Below, one piece after another: positions 1-8,902 of a DNA stretch of 33,447 bases (within the stretch, counting starts at the first letter, position 1; every line of letters starts with the position of its first letter). The position numbers were made by a program, and so were the translations under genes. This DNA comes from JBBIJR01 sp037445875 (GTDB taxonomy: Bacteria; CLD3; SB21). The notes under the pieces were generated by a model. That model was given only the letters and a program-made list of their open reading frames with translations. It was not told where the DNA came from and made no database searches. The stretch is taken from positions 1-33,447 of the forward strand of contig JBBIJR010000037.1 of assembly GCA_037445875.1 (NCBI GenBank). The letters are read 5' to 3'.

Positions 1-1
1 C

Positions 2-1192
<1,191 letters not shown>

Positions 1193-1235
1193 GCAAATGT
1201 ATTCGTTCGATCAACCATTTTAAGAGCAAGATAAC

Positions 1236-1556
1236 GTGGCTGGACAAGGTATCCGAATCAAACTGAAAGCGTACGATCATAATCTGATCGACAAGTCGAT
1301 CGACAAGATCATTCGTACGGCGAAAAGCTCGGGCGCAGTCATCAGCGGACCGATTCCGCTGCCCACGGACAAGACGATCTACACGGTCCTGCGGTCACCC
1401 CATGTGGACAAGAAGTCCCGCGAACAGTTCGAGACACGCATCCACAAGCGTTTGATCTGCATCCTGAACGCGACCAACAAGACGGTGGAAGCCTTGTCCA
1501 AGCTGGAACTGCCCGCGGGCGTTGACATCGAGTTGAAGGTCACGGCCAACGCGTAG
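1236..1556 (+). CDS. rpsJ: Small subunit ribosomal protein S10
   Basis: The 106-residue product matches bacterial S10 (about 102-105 residues) along its whole length: an N-terminal IRIKLKAYDHNLID strand and helix, GPIPLPT around residue 40, and the SPHVDKKSREQFE loop near residues 54-66. S10 sits in the 30S head and, in well-studied bacteria, also binds NusB in antitermination. The GTG at 1236 is chosen because MAGQGIRIKLK is the normal start of the family. A purine-rich AAGAGCAAG lies upstream. It is the first gene of the S10 order proper, followed by rplC after 71 bases. Confidence 0.97.
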   Translation: MAGQGIRIKLKAYDHNLIDKSIDKIIRTAKSSGAVISGPIPLPTDKTIYTVLRSPHVDKKSREQFETRIHKRLICILNATNKTVEALSKLELPAGVDIELKVTANA

Positions 1557-1584
1557 TTGGCGTGTATAGGGCATAAAGTTTGAA

Positions 1585-1608
1585 AGAAACGGCCTGCGGG
1601 TCGTTTCT
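1585..1608 (+). promoter_or_regulatory. Hairpin in the rplC leader
   Basis: A 7-bp perfect stem (AGAAACG paired with CGTTTCT) with a 10-base loop lies between rpsJ and rplC, just before the AGGAG at 1613-1617. No T-run follows, so it is not a simple terminator. S10 operons in other bacteria are controlled by ribosomal protein L4 through a leader structure; whether this hairpin has such a role is unknown. Confidence 0.3.
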
Positions 1609-1627
1609 CACCAGGAGTTCAGACATC

Positions 1628-2260
1628 ATGAGCGGTATGATCGGTAGAAAAATAGGCATGAGCAACATCTTCGATGAGAGCGGGAACATCGTTCCGGTCA
1701 CCCTCATCGAGGCGGTGCCGTGCGTAGTGACGCAGATCAAGACCAAAGAAAAGGACGGCTATGAGGCCATCCAGCTGGCCGTGGGCTCCAAGACGGCCAA
1801 GCACACGCCGAAACCCATCCAGGGCCACAGCCGAAAAGCAGGCTGGACCGACCGCTTTCCGAAGGTCTTTCGCGAGTTCATGGGCTTCAACGTTTCCGAG
1901 CTGCAGCTGGGTGCGGAAGTGAAGCTGGACATCTTCGAGGAGGGCGATAGGGTGTCGGTCACGGGTGTCTCCAAAGGCAAAGGATTTCAGGGCGTCGTCA
2001 AGCGCCACGGGTTCGGCGGCGTCGGTGAGACGACGCACGGTCAGTCCGACCGGCCGCGCTCGCCGGGATCGGTGGGCGCGAGTTCCTATCCGTCGCGCGT
2101 GTTCAAGGGTCAGCGTATGGCGGGCCGAATGGGCGGTGGGCGTGTCACCGTCAAGAATCTGCAGGTCGTGCGCCTCGACAAGGATGCCAACGTGATCTTT
2201 GTGAGAGGAAGTATCCCCGGCCCGACCAATTCGTTTGTCGAAATCCGCAAAGTGGGATAA
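1628..2260 (+). CDS. rplC: Large subunit ribosomal protein L3
   Basis: The 210-residue product fits L3, an early-assembly 50S protein whose long extension reaches toward the peptidyl transferase centre. The start is MSGMIGRKIGMSNIF. The conserved loop TGVSKGKGFQGVVKRHGFGG is near residues 110-130, followed by SPGSVGASSYPSRVFKGQRM. The ATG at 1628 is chosen because AGGAG lies 10 bases upstream and because L3 proteins begin near GMIGRKIGM. The frame stays open to a TTG at 1580, but that extra 16-residue stretch is unlike L3. rplD begins 21 bases downstream. Confidence 0.97.
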   Translation: MSGMIGRKIGMSNIFDESGNIVPVTLIEAVPCVVTQIKTKEKDGYEAIQLAVGSKTAKHTPKPIQGHSRKAGWTDRFPKVFREFMGFNVSELQLGAEVKLDIFEEGDRVSVTGVSKGKGFQGVVKRHGFGGVGETTHGQSDRPRSPGSVGASSYPSRVFKGQRMAGRMGGGRVTVKNLQVVRLDKDANVIFVRGSIPGPTNSFVEIRKVG

Positions 2261-2281
2261 TACTAAACGAAGGTTTGCATC

Positions 2282-3001
2282 ATGACGATCGAAGTGAAGA
2301 ACATCAAGGGAGATTCCACGGGCCGGACCGTGGACCTGGATCCGTCGATCTTTGGCGTCGAGCCCAACGATCATGCGATCTACCTTGCCGTTACGGCCGA
2401 GTTGTCCAACAAGCGTCACGGCACGCACAGTACGCTGGAGCGGTCCGATGTATCCGGGACGACCAAGAAGCCGTGGAAACAGAAGGGTACCGGCGGCGCG
2501 CGTGCAGGATCGGTAAAGACGCCGCTCTGGCCGGGAGGCGGTATCGTATTCGGCCCGCGTCCTCACCTCTACAAGAAGAGCGTCAATGCCAAAGTCAAAC
2601 GTCTGGCCAAACGATCGGCGTTGACCCGTAAGGCCGCCGGACAACGCATCGTCGTGGTGGAAGATTTTCACACGTTGTGTGCCGAGGCGCCCCGGACGAT
2701 GGAAGTTGCCCGGGTGCTGGGGTCCCTGGGCCTTGCCGCACGAGCGCAGGCGGAAGAAGGTAAGCGTTCCAAGCGCATCCAGAAGGTCCTGATGCTCGTG
2801 AACAAAGCGGAAGCGGTCAAGGACGAGCGGGAGCGCAGGGTCTACGACAATTTCAGGAAATCCTGCCGGAACATTCCGGGACTGAGAATCAGCGTCGTCA
2901 AGGATATTTCGACCTACGACATCATGAACGCCGACTATCTGCTCTTTCACGAGAGCGCGCTGAAGAATGTGGGTTCGGCCTTCGGATCGGCCGCCAACTA
3001 A
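2282..3001 (+). CDS. rplD: Large subunit ribosomal protein L4
   Basis: The 239-residue product is L4, which binds 23S rRNA and lines the exit tunnel with a long loop. The loop signature is clear: RHGTHSTLERSDVSG, then KKPWKQKGTGGARAGS, then a GGIVFGPRP segment, between about residues 44 and 95. It is roughly 30 residues longer than typical L4. Part of the excess is a charged insertion (AQAEEGKRSKRIQ) around residues 155-168. L4 is the autogenous repressor of the S10 operon in gamma-proteobacteria; regulation here cannot be read from the sequence. rplW follows after 22 bases. Confidence 0.97.
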   Translation: MTIEVKNIKGDSTGRTVDLDPSIFGVEPNDHAIYLAVTAELSNKRHGTHSTLERSDVSGTTKKPWKQKGTGGARAGSVKTPLWPGGGIVFGPRPHLYKKSVNAKVKRLAKRSALTRKAAGQRIVVVEDFHTLCAEAPRTMEVARVLGSLGLAARAQAEEGKRSKRIQKVLMLVNKAEAVKDERERRVYDNFRKSCRNIPGLRISVVKDISTYDIMNADYLLFHESALKNVGSAFGSAAN

Positions 3002-3023
3002 TCTTGCCCGAGAGGACGGTTTT

Positions 3024-3353
3024 ATGGAACATTCCAAACTCAATCAGGTTCTCAAGCTGCCCGTCATCACGGAAAAGATGACCGGCCTGAAGGACCGGAA
3101 GAAACGCAACGGGGAACCGCTGAATCAGTATGCGTTCGAAGTGACACGGGACGCGAACAAGATCGAGATCAAGAAGGCGGTGGAAAAGAAATTCAACGTC
3201 AAGGTGATCAGCGTGCGCACGGTCAACGTCGGTGGCAAGCGCCGGGTACGGTGGACCCGCCACGGACGCACCGAAGGCCGGAGTCCGGACCGCAAGAAGG
3301 CCATTGTCACCCTGGCGAAGGACAACAAGATCGAATTTGTCGAAGGAGCGTAA
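3024..3353 (+). CDS. rplW: Large subunit ribosomal protein L23
   Basis: The 109-residue product is L23, which sits at the polypeptide exit and docks trigger factor and SRP. Recognisable parts are LPVITEKM near the N terminus, YAFEVTRDANKIEIKKAVEK in the middle, and the basic loop that ends near RRVRWTRHGR. The ATG at 3024 is preceded by AGAGGA at 3011-3016. An upstream in-frame GTG inside rplD would add 19 residues without family support. Gene order rplD-rplW-rplB is the standard one. Confidence 0.96.
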   Translation: MEHSKLNQVLKLPVITEKMTGLKDRKKRNGEPLNQYAFEVTRDANKIEIKKAVEKKFNVKVISVRTVNVGGKRRVRWTRHGRTEGRSPDRKKAIVTLAKDNKIEFVEGA

Positions 3354-3409
3354 CGTCTTAACGTCGGCCGTCGTTTCGTACCCGGCCGACCCAACAGCGA
3401 GTCACAAGC

Positions 3410-4237
3410 ATGGCCATTAAATCGTACAGACCGTACACCCCGAGCCGCCGGTACATGACCGTCGCGGATTTCGGCGAAATCACAAAGACCCGGCCGGAAA
3501 AATCGCTGGTCGAACCGGTGAAGAAGACCGGCGGGCGGAACAACGTGGGTCACATCACGTCGCGGTTCCGCGGCGGAGGGCACAAGCGCCAATACCGGGT
3601 CATCGATTTCAAGCGCGACAAACACGGCGTGGCCGCCAGGGTCGTGTCCATCGAGTACGACCCGAACCGTACGGCCAACATCGCACTGCTGCAATACGTA
3701 GATGGCGACAAGCGGTACATCCTGGCTCCGGACGGACTGAAGGCGGGCGAAGTGCTGATGTCGGGCGAACAGGCGGAGATCAAGAACGGCAATGCCCTGC
3801 CCCTCAAGTTGATTCCGATTGGAACGAATGTGCACAACGTGGAATTGAAGCCGGGCAAGGGTGCGCAGCTGGCCCGTTCCGCCGGCGCCTTCGCTAACAT
3901 CGCCGGCCGTGAGGAAGGGTTCGTGCAGGTGCGCCTGCCGTCGGGTGAAATCCGCAAAGTACACGATCGGTGCATTGCGACGATCGGTCAGGTGGGTAAT
4001 CTGGAGCACGAGAACATCACGATCGGCAAGGCCGGCCGGATGCGCTGGATGGGCAGACGGTCGCATCAGCGCGGGGTGGTCATGAATCCGGTCGATCACC
4101 CGCACGGCGGCGGCGAAGGCCGTTCTCCGCAAGGCAATCCCCATCCGGTGACGCCGTGGGGCCAGCCGACCAAGGGTTACAAAACACGCAAGAAGAACCA
4201 CCGGACCAACAATTATATTATCAAGCGCAGAAAGTAA
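3410..4237 (+). CDS. rplB: Large subunit ribosomal protein L2
   Basis: The 275-residue product has normal L2 length. L2 is a core rRNA-binding protein needed for subunit joining and peptidyl transferase activity. The start AIKSYRPYTPSRR, the middle RKQYRVIDFKRDK-like block and the C-terminal NPVDHPHGGGEGRSP signature, containing the conserved histidine near the peptidyl transferase centre, are all present. It ends in the usual basic tail (KTRKKNHRTNNYIIKRRK). The start site has only a weak purine stretch upstream. rpsS follows after 24 bases. Confidence 0.98.
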   Translation: MAIKSYRPYTPSRRYMTVADFGEITKTRPEKSLVEPVKKTGGRNNVGHITSRFRGGGHKRQYRVIDFKRDKHGVAARVVSIEYDPNRTANIALLQYVDGDKRYILAPDGLKAGEVLMSGEQAEIKNGNALPLKLIPIGTNVHNVELKPGKGAQLARSAGAFANIAGREEGFVQVRLPSGEIRKVHDRCIATIGQVGNLEHENITIGKAGRMRWMGRRSHQRGVVMNPVDHPHGGGEGRSPQGNPHPVTPWGQPTKGYKTRKKNHRTNNYIIKRRK

Positions 4238-4261
4238 TCCCGGAATAGAGGAATCCATCCC

Positions 4262-4567
4262 ATGAGTCGTTCGATCAAAAAGGGGCCCTACCTCGATGTC
4301 AAGCTGTTGGAAAAAGTCGAGGAGATGAACCGGACCAACCAGAAGAAAGTCGTCAAGACGTGGGCCCGCGACTGCACGGTGGCGCCCGAATTCGTCGGCC
4401 ACACGTTTGCGGTACACAACGGTAACAAATTCATTCCCGTCTACGTGACGGAGAACATGGTGGGTCATAAGTTGGGCGAATTCGCGCCGACGCGGCTGTT
4501 CCGCGGGCATTCGGGCGCCAAAGCTGCCGCCACGGCCGCCACCACCGCGCCGAAACCAGTCAAATAA
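4262..4567 (+). CDS. rpsS: Small subunit ribosomal protein S19
   Basis: The 101-residue product is S19, which forms a complex with S13 in the 30S head and contacts tRNA. It begins MSRSIKKGPYLD and carries NGNKFIPVYVTENMVGHKLGEF near residues 54-75 and APTRLFRGH. The last 15 or so residues form an Ala/Thr-rich tail that makes it slightly longer than the usual 92. A GAGGAATCC sequence lies just before the ATG. rplV follows after 15 bases. Confidence 0.97.
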   Translation: MSRSIKKGPYLDVKLLEKVEEMNRTNQKKVVKTWARDCTVAPEFVGHTFAVHNGNKFIPVYVTENMVGHKLGEFAPTRLFRGHSGAKAAATAATTAPKPVK

Positions 4568-4582
4568 CGCGTTGGAGTGAAC

Positions 4583-4921
4583 ATGGAATCGAAGGCGATA
4601 GCCAAGTATCTGAGGATCTCACCGCGCAAAGTGCGGCGGGTGGCCGAGCTGATCCGCGGCAAGAACACGGAAGAGGCGATCACGATCCTCCATTTTACGC
4701 GGAAGAACGCGTCGGAACTGCTGGAAAAGACGGTGCGTTCGGCCGTCGCCAATGCGATGTACGTCAATCCGAATACGGATGCCCACAAATTGTTCGTCAA
4801 GGAAATCCTGGTGGACGGTGGGCCGACGCTCAAGCGCGGGCGCGCGGGGTCCATGGGCCGCCGTTCGATGATACGCCGCCGGACCAGCCACATAACCGTC
4901 GTCGTGGCCGAACGCGGTTAA
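4583..4921 (+). CDS. rplV: Large subunit ribosomal protein L22
   Basis: The 112-residue product is L22, whose long beta hairpin lines the exit tunnel and is a site of macrolide resistance changes in other bacteria. The signature RISPRKVRRVAELIRGK is at residues 11-27, and the hairpin region GPTLKRGRAGSMGRRSMIRR is near the C terminus. The ATG at 4583 is used because GGAG at 4574-4577 sits five bases upstream. A GTG two codons earlier overlaps that ribosome-binding site and is less likely. Confidence 0.96.
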   Translation: MESKAIAKYLRISPRKVRRVAELIRGKNTEEAITILHFTRKNASELLEKTVRSAVANAMYVNPNTDAHKLFVKEILVDGGPTLKRGRAGSMGRRSMIRRRTSHITVVVAERG

Positions 4922-4958
4922 CGACCGAATATGAACGTTCAATGATACGGAGGAATCC

Positions 4959-5615
4959 TTGGGACAGAAAACGCATCCAATAGGCTTCAGGCTCGGCGTC
5001 ATCAAGACCTGGAACTCTCACTGGTTCGACGAGAAGAACTTCGCCGACAAGCTGCATGAGGACCAGACGCTCCGCCTGTACCTGCGGAAACGTCTTCCGA
5101 AAGACGCCCGGGTGACGAAGATCGCCATCGAGCGCATCAAGAAGGAATCGGAAGTCATCACCATCACGATCCACACGGCCAGGCCCGGTATCGTCATCGG
5201 CCGCAAGGGCAAGGACGTGGACCAATTGCGCGAGGAACTGAAGAAGCTGACGGGCAAGGAGATTCGTATCAACATTGCCGAGATCAAGGTGCCCGAACTG
5301 GATGCGTACCTGGTAGCGGCCGACATTGCCCGCCAGCTGGAGGGCAAGATTCCGTATCGCCGCGCCATGAAGAACGCGGTCCGTGCAGCCATGCGCATGG
5401 GCGCAGAAGGTATCCGCGTGGCGGTCTCCGGCCGTCTGGGCGGAGCGGAGATGGCCCGGGCCGATCGATACAACGAAGGACGCGTGCCGCTGCACACGCT
5501 CAGGGCGGACATCGATTTTGCACACGGGACGGCCACGACGACGTACGGCCAGATCGGCGTGAAGGCGTGGATCTGCCGGGGCGAAGTGCTGGCTCCGACA
5601 GAAACGAAGGGTTGA
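4959..5615 (+). CDS. rpsC: Small subunit ribosomal protein S3
   Basis: The 218-residue product is S3, part of the mRNA entry channel of the 30S subunit. It begins with the hallmark MGQKTHPIGFRLG and has a KH-type RNA-binding segment with PGIVIGRKGKDVDQLREEL around residues 69-87. The C-terminal domain carries SGRLGGAEMARADRYNEGRV. The start codon is TTG, supported by a strong ACGGAGGA at 4947-4954 and by the exact family N terminus. Length is typical. Confidence 0.97.
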   Translation: MGQKTHPIGFRLGVIKTWNSHWFDEKNFADKLHEDQTLRLYLRKRLPKDARVTKIAIERIKKESEVITITIHTARPGIVIGRKGKDVDQLREELKKLTGKEIRINIAEIKVPELDAYLVAADIARQLEGKIPYRRAMKNAVRAAMRMGAEGIRVAVSGRLGGAEMARADRYNEGRVPLHTLRADIDFAHGTATTTYGQIGVKAWICRGEVLAPTETKG

Positions 5616-5656
5616 GCGACCGCGAGGGATCATTCTTGATCAGGAGATTCTAAGTT

Positions 5657-6094
5657 ATGCTGATGCCAAAAAAAGTCAAGTTCAGAAAACACCATCGCGG
5701 ACGGATGCGCGGCAAAGCGACGCGAGGCAACGAAGTGAGCTTCGGGTCTTACGGGCTCAAGGCGACCGAATGCGGCTGGATCACCAGCCGTCAGATCGAA
5801 GCCGCCCGTATCGCCATGACCCGCTACATCAAGCGCGGCGGCAAGATATGGATCCGGATTTTCCCGGACAAGTCCGTGTCCAAAAAGCCCGCCGAGACCC
5901 GGATGGGCTCGGGGAAGGGTTCACCGGAATTCTGGGTTGCGGTCATCAAGCCCGGGCGCGTGATGTTTGAAATCGACGGTGTGACCGAGGACATGGCCCG
6001 TACGGCTCGCCGCCTTCAAGCTGCCGCTGCAGTCGAGGGTAGTCGCGCGCGGCGAAATGCGGTCGTAATCGAACCTTGTAAGGAGAGCGGTTGA
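5657..6094 (+). CDS. rplP: Large subunit ribosomal protein L16
   Basis: The 145-residue product is L16, which helps position the tRNA acceptor end in the A site. The N terminus MLMPKKVKFRKHHRGRMRG and the block GGKIWIRIFPDKSVSKKPAE around residues 60-80 are diagnostic, followed by RMGSGKGSPEFWVAVIKPGR. AGGAG at 5642-5646 precedes the ATG. The stop lies two bases before the rpmC start, so the two are probably translationally coupled. Confidence 0.97.
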   Translation: MLMPKKVKFRKHHRGRMRGKATRGNEVSFGSYGLKATECGWITSRQIEAARIAMTRYIKRGGKIWIRIFPDKSVSKKPAETRMGSGKGSPEFWVAVIKPGRVMFEIDGVTEDMARTARRLQAAAAVEGSRARRNAVVIEPCKESG

Positions 6095-6096
6095 CC

Positions 6097-6489
6097 ATGA
6101 AAGCACATGAAGTCAGAGGATTGCCGGTCGAAGAGATCCGGAGCATGATCGCGGACGCGGAAAACGAGCTGTTCCAGCTGCGTTTTCAACACGGCGCGGG
6201 ACAGTTGGACAACAAACTCCAGCTGCGCGATAAACGCAAGGAAATAGCCGTTCTTCGCACCTTGCTGCGCGAAGAGACGTTGAAGGCCGAGCTGGCCGAA
6301 GCGGGCAAGATCCTGGATGCACTCGGCACGCAGTACGGCATCACGAAGATCAACGGTCTTGTCAGGGGCGAACGGGTCCATGCGGACCGGGCACGGCTGC
6401 GCCGTGCCGTCTCGCTGTTGATGAAACATCCGCGAAAACGGGAATTCGAAACGCAGTACCGGACGCTCCGCAAGCTGGTGGTCCGCTAA
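6097..6489 (+). CDS. rpmC: Large subunit ribosomal protein L29, C-terminally extended
   Basis: Residues 1-65 form a normal L29: MKAHEVRGLPVEEIRSMI, then LFQLRFQHGAGQLDN, and a basic helix RDKRKEIAVLRTLLRE. L29 sits at the exit tunnel next to L23. The protein then continues to 130 residues, twice the family length, with a charged helical segment that I do not recognise (IDs such as GLVRGERVHADRARLRRAV and a C-terminal RKREFETQYRTLRKLVVR). The start ATG at 6097 is backed by AAGGAGAG inside the rplP 3' end. The frame is clean with no sign of a frameshift, so the extension appears real. Confidence 0.93.
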   Translation: MKAHEVRGLPVEEIRSMIADAENELFQLRFQHGAGQLDNKLQLRDKRKEIAVLRTLLREETLKAELAEAGKILDALGTQYGITKINGLVRGERVHADRARLRRAVSLLMKHPRKREFETQYRTLRKLVVR

Positions 6490-6514
6490 CGATCTAACGG
6501 TAGGAGTTCACGAT

Positions 6515-6796
6515 ATGACATCCACGGCCGAAACCCAACCGGCAGCTCGCAAACAGCGCAAGACGCGAGTCGGGGTCGTCGTCAGCGATAAGATGCAGAA
6601 GAGCATTCTCGTCGCCATCGAAAGAAAAGTGGTGCATCCGTTCTACAAAAAGTACGTCAAGCGTACGAACAAGCTCATGGCGCACGACGAAAAACGGGAC
6701 GCCAGGATTGGAGATACGGTCCTTATCATGGAGACGCGTCCCCTGAGCAAACGGAAGCGCTGGCGTCTGGTCGAGGTCCTCAAACGAGCGCAATAG
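6515..6796 (+). CDS. rpsQ: Small subunit ribosomal protein S17
   Basis: The 93-residue product is S17, an OB-fold 16S rRNA-binding protein of the 30S body. Conserved segments are RVGVVVSDKMQKSILVAIER (residues 18-37), HPFYKKYVKRTNKLMAHDE and GDTVLIMETRPLSKRKRWRL. A short Thr/Ala/Gln N-terminal tail of about 12 residues precedes the core. TAGGAG lies upstream of the ATG. It sits in the usual rpmC-rpsQ-rplN order. Confidence 0.97.
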   Translation: MTSTAETQPAARKQRKTRVGVVVSDKMQKSILVAIERKVVHPFYKKYVKRTNKLMAHDEKRDARIGDTVLIMETRPLSKRKRWRLVEVLKRAQ

Positions 6797-6824
6797 TCTT
6801 ATACCAAATCTGTGAGACGGAACT

Positions 6825-7193
6825 ATGATCCAGGAATATACGCGACTGACGGTGGCCGATAATTCGGGGGCCAAGAAAGTGATGTGCATACGTGTGCTTG
6901 GAGGTACGTCCAAGCGATACGCTCGCCTCGGCGACGAGATCATCGTGTCGGTCAAGGATGCCATCCCCGGCGGCACCGTCAAGAAAGGCGACGTGGCCCG
7001 CGCGGTCGTCGTACGCGTACGAAAGGAAACGCGGCGAAAGGACGGATCGTACATCCGGTTCGACGAAAACGCGGCGGTCCTGATCAATAATGCCAAGGAG
7101 CCGACCGGCACCCGCATCTTCGGTCCGGTTGCCCGGGAACTCCGGGAAAAGCAATTCATGAAAATCGTCTCCCTTGCGCCCGAGGTGCTGTAA
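6825..7193 (+). CDS. rplN: Large subunit ribosomal protein L14
   Basis: The 122-residue product has the exact length of bacterial L14, a protein at the subunit interface that forms bridge B8. It starts MIQEYTRLTVADNSGAKKVM and carries IRVLGGTSKRYARLGDEI and the VVVRVRKETRRKDGSYIRFD block, with RIFGPVARELREK near the end. Start and stop are unambiguous. rplX follows after 36 bases. Confidence 0.98.
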   Translation: MIQEYTRLTVADNSGAKKVMCIRVLGGTSKRYARLGDEIIVSVKDAIPGGTVKKGDVARAVVVRVRKETRRKDGSYIRFDENAAVLINNAKEPTGTRIFGPVARELREKQFMKIVSLAPEVL

Positions 7194-7229
7194 GCGCGCG
7201 GGGAAACGAACATATCGAGGTACTGACGT

Positions 7230-7535
7230 ATGCACGTAAAAAAAGGCGACACGGTGGTGGTACTCTCCGGGGTACACAAAGGCAAACAGGGCAAGATCCT
7301 TAAGGTATTTCTCGATGACCACAAGTTGATCGTCGAGGGCATCAATCTCAGGAAGAAACACATCAAGCCGAACCAGAAGAACCCGCAGGGCGGCATCCAG
7401 GAAAAAGAACTGCCGATCCATGTCAGCAACGTGATGCTGGTCCACAACGGGCAGCGCACACGCGTGGGACACAAGAAGCTGGCGGACGGGAAGAAGGTCC
7501 GGGTCGCCAAAGTCAGCGGTGAAGTGGTGAACTAG
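7230..7535 (+). CDS. rplX: Large subunit ribosomal protein L24
   Basis: The 101-residue product is L24, an assembly initiator of the 50S subunit located near the exit tunnel. The N-terminal KOW motif is visible as KKGDTVVVLSGVHKGKQGKI (residues 4-23), followed by GINLRKKHIKPNQKNPQGGI, the typical central loop. A GAGG lies upstream of the ATG. It is followed after 27 bases by rplE, the normal arrangement. Confidence 0.97.
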   Translation: MHVKKGDTVVVLSGVHKGKQGKILKVFLDDHKLIVEGINLRKKHIKPNQKNPQGGIQEKELPIHVSNVMLVHNGQRTRVGHKKLADGKKVRVAKVSGEVVN

Positions 7536-7562
7536 AATTTCTAAGCGTGAGGATCAACGTAC

Positions 7563-8216
7563 ATGGCCAAACAAGCTAAAGAAGCAAAAGTCAAGGAAGG
7601 CAAGGGCAAAGCGGATCGAAAAGGCGATGCCGCCCAGGCCGTCGATCGCCGCACGCCGCCGCCCGCGGGCTATCGCGCCCGGTTGCACGTCGCTTACAAA
7701 GACCGCATCGTCCCGGCACTGATGAAGAAGTTCGCTTACCACAATGTCATGGAGGTCCCGCGGATCGAAAAGGTGGTCGTCAATATGGGCGTGGGTCAGG
7801 CGACGCAAGATCCAAAATCGCTGGAAGCGGCCGTGCACGACATGACGATCATCACCGGTCAGAAACCGGCCATCCGGAAGGCGAAGAAGGCCATTTCCAA
7901 TTTCAAACTTCGCCAGGGCGTGCCCATCGCCTGCTTCGTGACGCTGCGTAAGGCCGCTATGTTCGAGTTCCTCGATCGCCTGCTCAATATTGCCATTCCC
8001 CGTATCCGCGACTTCCGAGGCGTGAGCGACCGGTCGTTCGATGGGCGCGGCAACTACACACTGGGCGTGAAGGAGCAGATCATCTTTCCGGAAATCGACG
8101 TGGACAAGATGGACCGCGTGCGCGGCATGGACATCACCATTGTAACCTCCGCACGGACGGACGAAGAGGCGTACGAACTGTTGAAAGAATTCGGCATGCC
8201 GTTCCGAAAGAAGTAA
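7563..8216 (+). CDS. rplE: Large subunit ribosomal protein L5 with N-terminal extension
   Basis: L5 binds 5S rRNA and contacts S13 in bridge B1b. The family core starts near residue 38 (YRARLHVAYKDRIVPALM) and includes VVVNMGVGQATQD, then ITGQKPAIRKAKKAISNFKL, and a C-terminal RDFRGVSDRSFDGRGNYTLG with IFPEIDVDKMDRVRGMDI. The product is 217 residues against about 180 usual. The excess is a Lys/Ala/Gly-rich, probably disordered N terminus. The ATG at 7563 follows GTGAGGATC. Internal starts closer to the core lack a better ribosome-binding site, so the extension is probably translated. Confidence 0.95.
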   Translation: MAKQAKEAKVKEGKGKADRKGDAAQAVDRRTPPPAGYRARLHVAYKDRIVPALMKKFAYHNVMEVPRIEKVVVNMGVGQATQDPKSLEAAVHDMTIITGQKPAIRKAKKAISNFKLRQGVPIACFVTLRKAAMFEFLDRLLNIAIPRIRDFRGVSDRSFDGRGNYTLGVKEQIIFPEIDVDKMDRVRGMDITIVTSARTDEEAYELLKEFGMPFRKK

Positions 8217-8239
8217 TCCAAGATCACAGGAGCACACCG

Positions 8240-8425
8240 TTGGCAACAAAAGCATGGGTCGCTAAGACGCTCAAGACACCCAAATTCTCCACTCGCAAGC
8301 GGCATCGCTGCCGGCGATGCGGGAGGCCGCGGGGCTACTTGCGGAAATTCGGCGTTTGTCGTATCTGCTTCCGGCAACTCGCGTTGGCCGGCGACGTGCC
8401 GGGCGTCCGGAAGGCGTCCTGGTAG
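8240..8425 (+). CDS. rpsZ: Small subunit ribosomal protein S14, zinc-binding type
   Basis: The 61-residue product is the short zinc form of S14, a 30S head protein. Four cysteines, C24, C27, C40 and C43, form two CxxC pairs as in the C+ type. The C terminus GDVPGVRKASW is the family ending. The start is TTG at 8240 with AGGAG at 8228-8232, seven bases away. The long zinc-free paralogue found in some genomes is not seen in this window. Confidence 0.96.
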   Translation: MATKAWVAKTLKTPKFSTRKRHRCRRCGRPRGYLRKFGVCRICFRQLALAGDVPGVRKASW

Positions 8426-8470
8426 CGGCATTGACCGTAAATCATACTGCAGAATCATAGGAGTTGTTCC

Positions 8471-8869
8471 ATGTCACAAACGGATCCCATCAGCGATTAT
8501 TTGACCAAGATCCGAAATGCCATTCAGGGCCGCAAGCGAAGCGTGGATGTCCCGGCGTCGAACCTCAAGCGGGACGTCACGCAGATCCTGCTTGAGCAGG
8601 GCTACGTCAAGGACTACACCAATTTCGACGATGGCAAACAAGGCATCATCCGCATCTATCTTAAGTACGACGATCAGCAGCGTAATGCGATCAGCCATCT
8701 GTCCCGCGTCAGTACGCCGGGTCTGCGCCGATATGTCGGTGTGGATAAGCTTCCGAGGGTCAAGTCGAACCTCGGGATCGCCATTCTGTCGACCTCCCGG
8801 GGTGTGATGACCAACAAACAGGCCCGCCAGCAGAACGTGGGAGGCGAAGTACTGTGCTACGTGTGGTAA
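8471..8869 (+). CDS. rpsH: Small subunit ribosomal protein S8
   Basis: The 132-residue product has the normal length of S8, a central-domain 16S rRNA-binding protein that also represses the spc operon in E. coli. It begins MSQTDPISDYLTKIRNAIQG and ends with STSRGVMTNKQARQQNVGGE-like S8 signature and LCYVW. TAGGAG precedes the ATG. No L5-region mRNA mimic of the S8 site was looked for beyond inspection. Confidence 0.97.
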   Translation: MSQTDPISDYLTKIRNAIQGRKRSVDVPASNLKRDVTQILLEQGYVKDYTNFDDGKQGIIRIYLKYDDQQRNAISHLSRVSTPGLRRYVGVDKLPRVKSNLGIAILSTSRGVMTNKQARQQNVGGEVLCYVW

Positions 8870-8902
8870 CCCCGTGTCAGGACTAAGCGAAGGAGCAGCA
8901 AC

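Noticed and set aside
1193..1235. Terminator between tuf and rpsJ
   Set aside because: No hairpin with a T-run is present, so readthrough is more likely.
1619..3043. Long open frame of 474 codons on the minus strand
   Set aside because: It runs antisense across rplC and rplD, which are certain genes; its Arg/His-rich product matches no family and is a by-product of GC-rich codon structure.
3125..4510. Long open frame of 461 codons on the minus strand
   Set aside because: It is antisense to rplW, rplB and rpsS, has no ribosome-binding site of note and a low-complexity product.
4577..4582. GTG start for rplV two codons upstream
   Set aside because: It overlaps the GGAG ribosome-binding site; the ATG at 4583 is better placed.
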